A program made the translations under genes and the position numbers. Shown piece after piece: positions 1 through 6,684 of a stretch of 7,913 nt of DNA (the stretch's first letter is position 1; every line of letters begins with the position of its first letter). The DNA comes from Verrucomicrobiota bacterium. Its GTDB lineage: Bacteria; Verrucomicrobiota; Verrucomicrobiia; Chthoniobacterales; UBA6821. The stretch lies in the NCBI GenBank assembly GCA_016871655.1, contig VHCR01000058.1, positions 1-7,913 of the forward strand, read 5' to 3'. The notes beneath the pieces are model-generated. The model was not told where the DNA came from, searched no databases, and saw only the letters and a list, made by a program, of their open reading frames with translations.

Positions 1-946
1 CAGCGCTGATTTTTTCAATAAGGAGTGTGTTCATTCCACGGCGCGCGTCAAAGCGTGCGATCCGTGCTAACCCTGTGTCAATGACCCCAGTGACACCATC
101 GATCGTGAGTGACGTCTCAGCTACGTTGGTCGTGACAATGACTTTGCGAGCAGTACTCGGTTTTACGGCGGCATCTTGATCGGCTGGAGGAAGCTCGCCG
201 TGTAATGGGAAAACCATCACGTCGGAGGGAAGTTCCATTCGGAGGGCGGTCATCGTTCGTCCAATTTCATAAGCTCCTGGCATGAAAATGAGGAGGTGTC
301 CTGGTGTTTGCGAAAGCATTTTGCTTGCTGTGCTTGCGGCGAGATCCCAAATTTTTTCTTCAGCTGGTTCTTGCCGTAGGTAATTGATACTGACGGGATG
401 GGTGCGGCCAGTCGAACGAAGCACGCTGCATGGTTCAAGATAGTTGGCTAAGGCCTCCGTATCGAGTGTTGCAGACATGACGATAATTTTTAAATCAGGT
501 CGCGTTGATTCCTGTAAGCGAAGTGCCTGCATTAAGCTGATATCGCTGTAGAGATGACGCTCATGGAATTCATCAAAAATTAAAACGGAGATGTTGCTGA
601 GCAACGGGTCTTCCAACATTTGACGCAATAAAATTCCTTCTGTGACAAAAAGCAATTTTGTTTCGCTGTTGAATTGAAGGTCGTGACGAATGCAGTAACC
701 AACTTCTTCGCCAAGTTTCGCATTACGTTCGTGAGCAACTCGCGCAGCTAGCATTCGTGCAGCTAAACGGCGAGGTTGTAAAATTACTACGCGACCTTTT
801 TTTAATAAATCACGTTCCAAAAGAAATTGTGGAACTTGGGTCGATTTTCCAGAACCAGTTGGAGCTTCAATGATAAGACGGTTGTTTTTCTGCAACGAGT
901 CGATGATATCATTGTGGAGCTCTTCAATAGGGAGATTTCTATTCAC
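1..946 (-). CDS. hrpB: HrpB-type DEAH-box ATP-dependent helicase, N-terminal part (runs off left edge)
   Basis: This is a superfamily 2 DEAH-box helicase of the HrpB/HrpA type, expected to be a cytoplasmic, NTP-driven nucleic-acid remodelling enzyme; the cellular role of HrpB is poorly defined. About 315 codons are open. Visible motifs are Walker A APTGSGKST (28-36), motif Ia QPRRLAA (57-63), VTEG (101-104), the DEFHER box (125-130), SAT (158-160), a motif IV-like LLIFMPG (218-224) and motif V TTNVAETSLTIDGV (272-285), followed by ARFDARRG (297-304). DEFH rather than DEAH, together with the wording of motifs Ia and V, fits HrpB better than HrpA. Motif VI (QRAGRAGR) and the C-terminal domains lie beyond the edge. 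I chose GTG at 946-944 because the frame has an in-frame stop just upstream (979-977), no ATG before motif I, and HrpB proteins begin close to motif I. No clear ribosome-binding site precedes it. Divergent from the 1042 gene. Confidence 0.9.
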   Translation of the reverse strand, partial: MNRNLPIEELHNDIIDSLQKNNRLIIEAPTGSGKSTQVPQFLLERDLLKKGRVVILQPRRLAARMLAARVAHERNAKLGEEVGYCIRHDLQFNSETKLLFVTEGILLRQMLEDPLLSNISVLIFDEFHERHLYSDISLMQALRLQESTRPDLKIIVMSATLDTEALANYLEPCSVLRSTGRTHPVSINYLRQEPAEEKIWDLAASTASKMLSQTPGHLLIFMPGAYEIGRTMTALRMELPSDVMVFPLHGELPPADQDAAVKPSTARKVIVTTNVAETSLTIDGVTGVIDTGLARIARFDARRGMNTLLIEKISA

Positions 947-984
947 GTTTGTAAATAATAAGTTTAAGATGGCACCTTAGTGTA

Positions 985-1012
985 ATTCTATCTTATTGAT
1001 AAGTTCCTGCAA
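985..1012 (-). promoter_or_regulatory. candidate sigma70-like promoter for the helicase gene
   Basis: Read on the minus strand, TTGCAG (1012-1007) is followed after 16 bases by TAGAAT (990-985), matching the consensus -35 at 3 of 6 and the -10 at 5 of 6 positions. A start about 7 bases later would give a leader of roughly 30 bases before the GTG at 946. The -35 lies inside the heptamer repeat at 1006-1029. This is pattern matching by eye in a short AT-rich gap, so it is only a candidate. Confidence 0.3.
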
Positions 1013-1029
1013 CCTGCAACCTGTAACCT
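1006..1029. repeat. short tandem heptamer repeat, CCTGYAA x3 plus CCT
   Basis: Three consecutive 7-base units (CCTGCAA, CCTGCAA, CCTGTAA) and a partial fourth (CCT) lie 12 bases upstream of the 1042 start codon. Unlike the two other repeat regions of this window, no inverted partner arm is visible in this gap. A 9-base direct repeat, TTAAGATGG, also brackets the gap (964-972 and 1037-1045), the second copy covering the start codon of the downstream gene. Heptamer arrays between genes are known as STRRs in heterocystous cyanobacteria; whether these are related is unknown. Confidence 0.8.
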
Positions 1030-1041
1030 AAACAGCTTAAG

Positions 1042-1866
1042 ATGGTGATGAAGAATAAATCGATGCAACTTTTGATGCTGGTTCTTGTCTTAGGAGTCTC
1101 GTGCCTCTACGGACGAGGTGGTGATTTGACTTCTCAGCAAATAAAAGAAGCTGTTTACCTTGATGGGATCAGTGTTCCATCTCCTGGTGAAATTTTTGCA
1201 GCGATTAACAAGGTGAGTCCTCCTAATTGGGCGATGCTTTCTCATGGAGGGGTTGCTCCTATTACGACAAATCGAGCTCAATTGGCGCTTGCGGTTGGAT
1301 TGCTCGTGACGAATGGATTCGTTTCGGTAGAAGCCCAAGATGGGCAGCAGGTCAAAAACATCGGACGCGATATGATGACGCTTTCGAAGGCATTAGGAGT
1401 CAGTCAGAATATTTTAAGCCGCGGCAATAATCTCATTGAGTTTGCTGATCATAGCGAGTGGGATTCGCTCCGACAGGAATTAGAGGCTACGGAGAATGAA
1501 GTTAAGACCACCATGATCGAGCAACAAGATCGCAATTTAGTGAACTTGACCTCTGCTGGTGCTTGGTTGCGAGGTATAGACGTTGTGGCAAAAATTGTGA
1601 TGAATAATTATTCATCCGAAGGAGCTGCTCTACTTGATGAGCCGTTCTTAGCACGACACCTTGCAGCCGATTTAGAGGAGCTTTCTCCAAAATTAAAAAA
1701 TGATTCTCTTGTTATTCAAGTTCGTGAAACGTTAATCGAAATTGCCACCATTTTAGAAAAACAGAACCATCGTTTTAGCGAAGAAGTGATTGCTGAGATT
1801 CAAATAAAGGCAAGTAAAGTAATTAAAGCAATTGAAACCTCCTCCTCAACGAAAAGCATACCATGA
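1042..1866 (+). CDS. exported protein of unknown function (274 aa)
   Basis: I do not recognise this family. The N-terminus has a basic start (K4, K6), a hydrophobic core at about 9-20 and a short polar region, typical of a Sec signal peptide. C21 follows GVS, which is a poor lipobox, so a lipoprotein is possible but cleavage near LYG (22-24) is as likely. The mature part is largely helical by composition: a hydrophobic patch LALAVGLLVTNGFVSV (81-96), a charged stretch at 139-165 that could form a coiled coil, and another helical, charged segment at 206-266, ending in a Ser/Thr-rich tail. It is probably periplasmic or outer-membrane associated. Starts at M1, M3 (1048) or M8 (1063) all keep the signal peptide; none has a good Shine-Dalgarno sequence. 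It overlaps the next gene by ATGA, suggesting translational coupling and a joint function. Confidence 0.85.
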   Translation: MVMKNKSMQLLMLVLVLGVSCLYGRGGDLTSQQIKEAVYLDGISVPSPGEIFAAINKVSPPNWAMLSHGGVAPITTNRAQLALAVGLLVTNGFVSVEAQDGQQVKNIGRDMMTLSKALGVSQNILSRGNNLIEFADHSEWDSLRQELEATENEVKTTMIEQQDRNLVNLTSAGAWLRGIDVVAKIVMNNYSSEGAALLDEPFLARHLAADLEELSPKLKNDSLVIQVRETLIEIATILEKQNHRFSEEVIAEIQIKASKVIKAIETSSSTKSIP

Positions 1867-2372
1867 AAAAAAAGCAGACTAATATTATTTTCGTGGCCCT
1901 AATCTTAACTTTTATTGCTATTGCAGTACTGTTTTTTTTACGGAAAAATTTTGTTTCAGAAAATAGAGAGCCTTCGGTTTCTCCTGCTGACTTTGTCGAT
2001 TCTAAGAGACATGCACTCGATCTTTTGGGCGCACTCGTGAACCGTGGTTTTCGTGTGAGGGACGAAGTTTGGGAGATTTCTTTGCGACCAAGAAAAATGG
2101 AATTATTGCAATTGACGCTTTTTGCAGGAAATCAATATTGGTTTGCAGTAGCTGCTTCTGCTCCTGCGCAGCGGCTGAAATTGGCGCTCTATGATGATGA
2201 AGGAAGGCCTGTCGCCCTCGATCTTTGGAAAGATGATCATGCCATTTCGGGAGCACGGATCGCTGGAGGTCTTGTTATAACGTGCAGTGGCAACTACTAC
2301 GTTGGAGTGGAGTTGCTCGAAGAAGCCGATGGAAAGACCGTTCCAGCGAGCCTTGTCTACGCCTACCAATAA
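1863..2372 (+). CDS. single-pass membrane-anchored protein of unknown function (169 aa)
   Basis: Family not recognised. A lysine-rich start (KKK, 2-4) is followed by one strongly hydrophobic segment at about 8-26 and then RK, which reads as an uncleaved N-terminal anchor with the remaining 140 residues outside the cytoplasm. The soluble part contains alternating hydrophobic and polar stretches (80-99, 104-110, 133-152) that suggest a small beta-rich domain ending in LVYAYQ. The start codon overlaps the upstream stop as ATGA, so it is very likely co-translated with the 274-residue exported protein and may work with it in the envelope. The stop codon TAA overlaps the left arm of a hairpin at 2371. 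A run of eight A after the start and a run of T at about 1930 are the only slippery tracts seen. Confidence 0.85.
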   Translation: MKKKQTNIIFVALILTFIAIAVLFFLRKNFVSENREPSVSPADFVDSKRHALDLLGALVNRGFRVRDEVWEISLRPRKMELLQLTLFAGNQYWFAVAASAPAQRLKLALYDDEGRPVALDLWKDDHAISGARIAGGLVITCSGNYYVGVELLEEADGKTVPASLVYAYQ

Positions 2373-2401
2373 CCTTGCTCTTGCTGCGCAACAGCAAGGT
2401 T
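2371..2401. terminator. 9-bp hairpin at the end of the two-gene envelope operon
   Basis: AACCTTGCT (2371-2379) and AGCAAGGTT (2393-2401) are perfect inverted copies with a 13-base loop; an alternative 7-bp inner pairing (CTTGCTG with CAGCAAG) is also possible. The left arm begins inside the stop codon of the 169-residue gene. There is no U-tract after it on the plus strand, so intrinsic termination is plausible but not typical. It sits directly beside the longer inverted repeat at 2402-2510. Confidence 0.5.
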
Positions 2402-2510
2402 AGTTTAAGTTAAAAGTTTAAGTTTAAGTTTCGACTTGCCTGCGGCAAAAATAAAAATCTTATATTTCGCGAAGCGCACAAAACTTAAACTTAAACTTTT
2501 AACTTAAACT
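2402..2510. repeat. perfect 30-bp inverted repeat between convergent genes
   Basis: The arms at 2402-2431 and 2481-2510 are exact reverse complements over 30 bases. Each arm is itself made of 6- to 7-base units of the kind GTTTAA / GTTAAAA. The 49-base centre holds a small hairpin (TTGCC 2436-2440 with GGCAA 2444-2448) and the palindrome TTCGCGAA (2466-2473). Its place between the ends of two convergent genes, 17 bases from the stop of the minus-strand gene, suggests a bidirectional terminator or 3'-end RNA-stabilising structure. No target-site duplication is visible at its edges, so nothing marks it as a transposable element. Confidence 0.85.
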
Positions 2511-2527
2511 GCCATCGCTGTATCGTG

Positions 2528-5272
2528 TCATTGCTTCGAATGGCAACGATGAAGAGAGGGCTGTACAGCCGCTGCCATAGCTTTGACATCGAGGTGGCCG
2601 CCTAGGAACTGATTCATTTTTTCTGCAGTCTCCATCGGATTAGCGAGGAGTTGTGTGTGAGAAAGTTGGAGGACACTCCAAGGACGCTGTCGAATGATTT
2701 CAGCGGTTTGCGCTTCGAAGGAGACGTAGGCTTTGTGCAGCTCCTCAAAGGAAACAAGCTCTCCTGCCATGCGATGTTGTGAGGTAATAACTTCTTCGAG
2801 AGGTCTCCTAATCAAGATAACATGACATCCCAAGTCACGAGGCAGATCCCAGAGCAAGGGAATGACAACCTTAGCTGCTTTTCCTGGTGCTAACAGTTCG
2901 GGGTAGCGGCTGATTTCTTTAATTTTTTCATGTTCAAAATAACCGAGAGGATTATGTTCGTCAGGGAGACGTTGATGATCGGTGATGGAATCAATTCCTC
3001 CTGCTGTGAGCATTTGCATGAGGAGAGAAGTTCCTGAACGCGGAAGACCTGTAACAATGATCGGGTGCTGTTGTGAAGACTCTGATGAGGCATAGTATTG
3101 ATCTCTGTCATGTAACTCATTGCTTGGTTTTTCGTTTTCGCGAGGACGCAGCTGCGCGGCGATTTGTAATTTTTTTAAACGCTTTGAAAAATGCTGAGCT
3201 AATTTTTCATAACGATTTGCTAAATTCGAATTTTCTCGATGCACAATCAGCGCTAAAAGTTTGTAAGCTTGACCACGCTTTAAAAAACTTTCAGTCGCTT
3301 GGAGAGCAGCTTGAGAAGCCTCTTTCCATTGAGATTGAGACGCTAAGGCTTTTCCAAGTACAAGCCAAGCTCCGTAGTCTAGAGGATGCCTTTCTAAGGC
3401 TTCACGTGATAAAAGTACGGCTTGTTCAAAATGGCCTCGCTGAACTTCATGTTCGGCCATGACAGTCAGAGGAGAAGATTCTTCTTTATTCCAATTGGCC
3501 AATCTCCGCAATAACAACAGAGCGCGATCGCTCCATTTATGAAAAATGGCTGCTTCTGCTGCTTGCATCACCATAAAAAAATCGTGAGGGCGACGCTCTG
3601 CAAATTCACAAAGCTGTCTCGCTTGTTCTTCCTCTCGATGGAGCAACCATTCTGCGAAGATCAATGAAAAGTGCATCGCTTCGTTGTCTAAATTGACTCG
3701 AGAGGCAAGATGGCGCCATTCAAGAATTTCTATCGTGGAGAGAGATTGATGGGAATTGTAATTTTTTATTTGCAATGCTTGATAGGCCTGCCAAGCATCC
3801 CGGCGGCGATGGTAAACTAATTTTTTAAAAGCAAGAGCTGCCTGCTCGTATGCTCCCAAGATCCAATAGCAGTGAGCCAACTTGGTAAGGATGTCGGTGC
3901 GTTCAGGAGAATCATGATGAGCTTGTTCTAAAAGATGCATGCTGGCATCGATCCGATCATGTTCCAGAAAGGAAAGGGCTTGATGAAAAAGATGATCAGC
4001 ATAGACCGTTGAAATAATTTGTTGGTGATCTTGAGGTGTTGCAGGAAGATAACCAAGAGCTACGAGCTGGCGAAGGGCCATTTCAGTGGTTTTGGCAGGA
4101 GGGTCTTCGGGTTTGCTTTGTGGAGGGCGAGGAGTAATTTGATCCCAGCTGTTAACAAACGAGAGGGAAGGAGATATTTTAAAAATTTCTGAAAGAACTT
4201 TTCCTTTCATATCTCTGCCCACAGGAAGTCCCGAGAGTGCTAAAAGAGTGGGACAAATATCTAAGAGAGTGGCGTGTTGGATTGTGCTTCCTGGCTTGAT
4301 GCCAGGGCCTGCAATGATCAAAGTGCCAATAGGGGCATGCTGCTCACAGGGAGCTGTTGTCGTAATTCCAAGTGTAGCTGGCTTGCGGTAGTCGTGATAA
4401 AATCCATGATCAGAAACAAGGATGATTGTCGTTTCCTTTCCAGCAGCGGCAACAAGCATTCCTATCCATTCATCATAAAGATCGTAAGAGCGATCAATCA
4501 ACTCGCCGTAGTGATTGATGCCGAGTTGATCTGCGTTGCAAGTGATCGGTTCTCGGAAAGACGTTCCTTGGTGTGAAAAACTGTCGAGTCCAATCAAGTA
4601 GAGCGACGTAAAATCCGCAGGATGATGTTTCATCAGGTGAAGCGTGGTTTGCAGCGTGGTGAGATCTTCTGCAAAAATTTTTGCAATTGCAGAGAGTCTC
4701 CAATCAACTGTTGGATCGATTTCATAAAGTTTAGGAATCAATCGCTGCAAGAGGGACATTGAAAGTTGCTGAGGGTGGACACGACAAGGCGCAAGTTCTT
4801 CTGCTAGCGAAGCTGGGGAAAGGCTTTTGGGATCAACGTGCCAAGGCACGTTGCAGGGAAATTGGGCAACTCGAAATGTTTCGTCCACCATGATGCCGTG
4901 AATTTTTTCAGCAGGTGCTGAGTTCCACCATCCGATGACATTAGAAGTGCGATGAGATGAAGAAAGTATGTCCCAAATTGCAGGTGCAGAGCGGGAGGAA
5001 CTATCGTAGGTGCGCAACCCATATCCTGAAACTGTTGGCAAAACAAATCCTGTGATGCCATGTTGATAAGGACGTTTTCCGGTGGCAATGGTGGCCCAGA
5101 GGGTCGGAGAAAAAAGAGGACGTAACGAGCGAAGAGGGCCGCTAGCGCCTCTTTTTATAAGCTTTGTGAGGTTAGGTAACTTTCCTTGGCCAATTTTCTC
5201 AGATAAAAGATCCCAATCGGTGGCGTCGAGGCCTATGAGGAGTAATTTAGAGTTTGTTCCAATATGAGTCAT
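2528..5272 (-). CDS. alkaline phosphatase-superfamily phosphodiesterase + TPR + sulfotransferase-like fusion protein (914 aa)
   Basis: Three parts are visible. Residues 9-365 read as a type I phosphodiesterase/nucleotide pyrophosphatase domain of the alkaline phosphatase superfamily, with the full two-metal set: D16, nucleophile T57 (in FSPTLWATIATGKRP), D230 and H234 (GLDSFSH), D288 and H289 (SDHG) and H312. After a proline-rich linker (381-393) and an ALGYLPA segment (405-411), helical TPR-like repeats run from about 424 to 690, clearest at 426-490 and 600-664. Residues 735-892 form a P-loop sulfotransferase-like domain, with the PAPS 5'-phosphosulfate motif TGLPRSGTS (741-749) and a 3'-phosphate-type motif IRRPLEEVITSQ (821-832). 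There is no signal peptide or membrane segment, so it is probably cytoplasmic. Substrates cannot be read from sequence; phosphodiester, phosphomonoester or sulfate ester hydrolysis are all possible. The ATG at 5272 lies just before the conserved first strand. Divergent from the GT9 gene, suggesting glycoconjugate modification. Confidence 0.88.
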   Translation of the reverse strand: MTHIGTNSKLLLIGLDATDWDLLSEKIGQGKLPNLTKLIKRGASGPLRSLRPLFSPTLWATIATGKRPYQHGITGFVLPTVSGYGLRTYDSSSRSAPAIWDILSSSHRTSNVIGWWNSAPAEKIHGIMVDETFRVAQFPCNVPWHVDPKSLSPASLAEELAPCRVHPQQLSMSLLQRLIPKLYEIDPTVDWRLSAIAKIFAEDLTTLQTTLHLMKHHPADFTSLYLIGLDSFSHQGTSFREPITCNADQLGINHYGELIDRSYDLYDEWIGMLVAAAGKETTIILVSDHGFYHDYRKPATLGITTTAPCEQHAPIGTLIIAGPGIKPGSTIQHATLLDICPTLLALSGLPVGRDMKGKVLSEIFKISPSLSFVNSWDQITPRPPQSKPEDPPAKTTEMALRQLVALGYLPATPQDHQQIISTVYADHLFHQALSFLEHDRIDASMHLLEQAHHDSPERTDILTKLAHCYWILGAYEQAALAFKKLVYHRRRDAWQAYQALQIKNYNSHQSLSTIEILEWRHLASRVNLDNEAMHFSLIFAEWLLHREEEQARQLCEFAERRPHDFFMVMQAAEAAIFHKWSDRALLLLRRLANWNKEESSPLTVMAEHEVQRGHFEQAVLLSREALERHPLDYGAWLVLGKALASQSQWKEASQAALQATESFLKRGQAYKLLALIVHRENSNLANRYEKLAQHFSKRLKKLQIAAQLRPRENEKPSNELHDRDQYYASSESSQQHPIIVTGLPRSGTSLLMQMLTAGGIDSITDHQRLPDEHNPLGYFEHEKIKEISRYPELLAPGKAAKVVIPLLWDLPRDLGCHVILIRRPLEEVITSQHRMAGELVSFEELHKAYVSFEAQTAEIIRQRPWSVLQLSHTQLLANPMETAEKMNQFLGGHLDVKAMAAAVQPSLHRCHSKQ

Positions 5273-5309
5273 GAAGATTTATTGTTGTTCGCTCTCAGTA
5301 CAACTATAG

Positions 5310-5470
5310 AAAAAGTAACGAGTGACGAGTAGCGGGTAGCGAGTGAAATAGTTGCCTCCTGAAAATCCCAACAAAAAAATTTGTAACAGAACAGATCAAT
5401 TTTACCAGTTTGACTAAATTAATCTGTTTATATTTACTCGTTACCCGCTACTCGTCACTCGTCACTTTTT
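5310..5470. repeat. near-perfect 40-bp inverted repeat made of degenerate heptamers, between divergent genes
   Basis: The left arm (5310-5350) matches the reverse complement of the right arm (5431-5470) apart from two substitutions and one base of length difference. Within the arms, successive 7-base units follow the pattern GTRRCGR (GTAACGA, GTGACGA, GTAGCGG, GTAGCGA). The 80-base centre contains two further hairpins: ACAAA/TTTGT (5371-5375, 5380-5384) and 12-base arms with 11 matches (5391-5402, 5416-5427). The right arm ends one base before the ATG at 5472, so the whole upstream region of the GT9 gene, where a ribosome-binding site would lie, is repeat DNA. Confidence 0.85.
5410..5434 (+). 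promoter_or_regulatory. weak candidate promoter for the GT9 gene inside the repeat centre
   Basis: TTGACT (5410-5415) resembles a -35 box and TATATT (5429-5434) a -10 box, but the spacer is only 13 bases, well short of the usual 16-18. If used, transcription would start near 5441 and the leader would be almost exactly the right arm of the inverted repeat. No convincing minus-strand promoter was found in the same centre. Confidence 0.2.
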
Positions 5471-5471
5471 T

Positions 5472-6617
5472 ATGCACGTCATTTCTTTTATTGAACATCT
5501 TTGGGTTGAGCATATTCATATGCAGTTTGGATCTTCTCAAGCCTTTGAAGCAGGTAAGCCCTATCTTGTTGCCGATAAGCAATTCGATAAAATCAAAGCT
5601 TGGGATTTTTCAATTCCGTATGAAAAAGTTTCCAAAGCGGAACCAATGATGACGCCGTTTCAGTTCAAACCGAATGATCCTAAAAAGCGTGTCATTATTT
5701 ATAATGGCGTTGGAGGCATGGGTGACCAAATCATGACTTGGCCATTGAGTAAGATTTTAGCAGATCGTGGATATGAAGTGCATATTCTTTCGGAGGCTCA
5801 TCTGACGATGTTTTGGCACGGTTTTCCCTGGATCAAATCGGTTATCACTCTGCCTTGCTATTGGGCCACCATGGAGCAGTTCGATTATCATATTAATTTG
5901 GAATATATTTCCAATGGTTATGCTCATGGTGGTCAGATGCAACCGATTGATCTCATGCTTCGCAATTGCGGTATCGATCCAGCAAGTATTCCAGACGAGG
6001 AAAAGCGCGTCGCTCCACATTTTTCAAAAATGGAGATTGATATTGCTAACACCCTCTATGCAGATCGGCGTCTTGGTTTTTATCAGTTGGCCTGTTCTCA
6101 GCAAGTTCGCTCACTCGCTCCTCAACATAGTCGTGCTGTTTTAAAAGCATTGGCAGAAGCTTTCCCTGATATTTATTGGATTGGTGTGTATGGGCCTTTG
6201 GAAGCATCAGGATATTGGATGGAATCTCTTGGACTTGATAACGTTGAGTTTCGTTCTTTTGAGCGGCCTCGATTAATGTGGGCCCTCATCAACCGTGCAG
6301 AAATTTGTGTGGCTCCCGATTCCATGTTGGTGCACGTTGCTGGTGTTTTAGGGAAGCCGTGTATTGGGCTTTGGGGGCCCTATGGGCCTGACACGAGAGT
6401 TAAATATTATCTCAATCATTATCCTATTCACCATACAACAGAATGTTCTTTCTCTCCTTGTCATTGGAATGCTGTGCAATTTCCTCATATCTGTCCTCCT
6501 GTAGCACAACAACAACAACGTTGTGCTGTCATGATGAAGATCACTCCTGAGGAAGTTGTTGAAGGAGCCCAAAAGTTATTATCAGCCAAGAATCATGAAA
6601 AGGGAGCCTCGCAGTAA
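5472..6617 (+). CDS. GT9-family (heptosyltransferase-like) glycosyltransferase with N-terminal extension
   Basis: The core has the GT-B layout of glycosyltransferase family 9, whose known members transfer ADP-heptose to lipopolysaccharide core or add sugars to other surface glycans from the cytoplasmic side. The first strand and glycine loop are KRVIIYNGVGGMGDQIM (72-88), followed by WPLSKILADRGYEVHILS. The donor-site motif is CVAPDSMLVHVAGVLGKPCI (279-298) and then GLWGPYGP (299-306). Four cysteines near the end (C325, C330, C341, C351) follow the CxxxxC...C...C spacing common near the C-terminus of GT9 proteins. About 70 residues precede the first Rossmann strand, whereas most GT9 enzymes begin directly there. 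The ATG at 5472 abuts a repeat arm and has no Shine-Dalgarno sequence; M17 (5520) is an alternative. An 8-bp inverted repeat around a CAA tract (6503-6527) encodes QQQQ. The exact sugar is not predictable. Confidence 0.87.
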   Translation: MHVISFIEHLWVEHIHMQFGSSQAFEAGKPYLVADKQFDKIKAWDFSIPYEKVSKAEPMMTPFQFKPNDPKKRVIIYNGVGGMGDQIMTWPLSKILADRGYEVHILSEAHLTMFWHGFPWIKSVITLPCYWATMEQFDYHINLEYISNGYAHGGQMQPIDLMLRNCGIDPASIPDEEKRVAPHFSKMEIDIANTLYADRRLGFYQLACSQQVRSLAPQHSRAVLKALAEAFPDIYWIGVYGPLEASGYWMESLGLDNVEFRSFERPRLMWALINRAEICVAPDSMLVHVAGVLGKPCIGLWGPYGPDTRVKYYLNHYPIHHTTECSFSPCHWNAVQFPHICPPVAQQQQRCAVMMKITPEEVVEGAQKLLSAKNHEKGASQ

Positions 6618-6625
6618 AAAAATAT

Positions 6626-6659
6626 ACAACTTGAAAGTTGTCCTATTTCGATTATAGGA
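6626..6659. terminator. two tandem small hairpins between the GT9 gene and the secretion operon
   Basis: ACAACTT (6626-6632) pairs with AAGTTGT (6635-6641), and TCCTAT (6641-6646) pairs with ATAGGA (6654-6659). The first starts 9 bases after the GT9 stop codon. Neither is followed by a T-run, so this may be a weak terminator, a processing site or a regulatory element for the 6685 gene. Such short stems can occur by chance in AT-rich DNA. Confidence 0.35.
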
Positions 6660-6684
6660 TCAAAATGTAACACCATTCTTTCTC

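Noticed and set aside
250..438. 62-codon minus-strand frame starting with MNHAACFVRLAAP
   Set aside because: It is an out-of-frame reading of the helicase gene, whose own frame carries all the DEAH-box motifs through this stretch.
2402..2510. Miniature inverted-repeat transposable element
   Set aside because: Long inverted ends would fit, but I see no target-site duplication at the edges of this or the 5310-5470 element, and the two do not share end sequences.
3073..3462. 129-codon open frame on the plus strand
   Set aside because: It lies wholly antisense to the TPR and linker part of the 914-residue protein, shows no recognisable motif, and the opposite strand has a continuous, domain-bearing frame.
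2402..5470. CRISPR-like repeats of 30-40 bases
   Set aside because: Each unit occurs as just two inverted copies around one centre, not as several direct copies with spacers, and no cas gene is present.
5410..5649. 79-codon plus-strand frame beginning inside the repeat
   Set aside because: Its N-terminal hydrophobic run is a translation of the heptamer repeat, and the rest is an alternative frame of the GT9 gene.
6503..6527. 8-bp inverted repeat around a CAA tract in the GT9 gene
   Set aside because: It lies inside well-supported coding sequence (QQQQ before a conserved Cys) and most likely reflects low-complexity codons rather than a regulatory structure.
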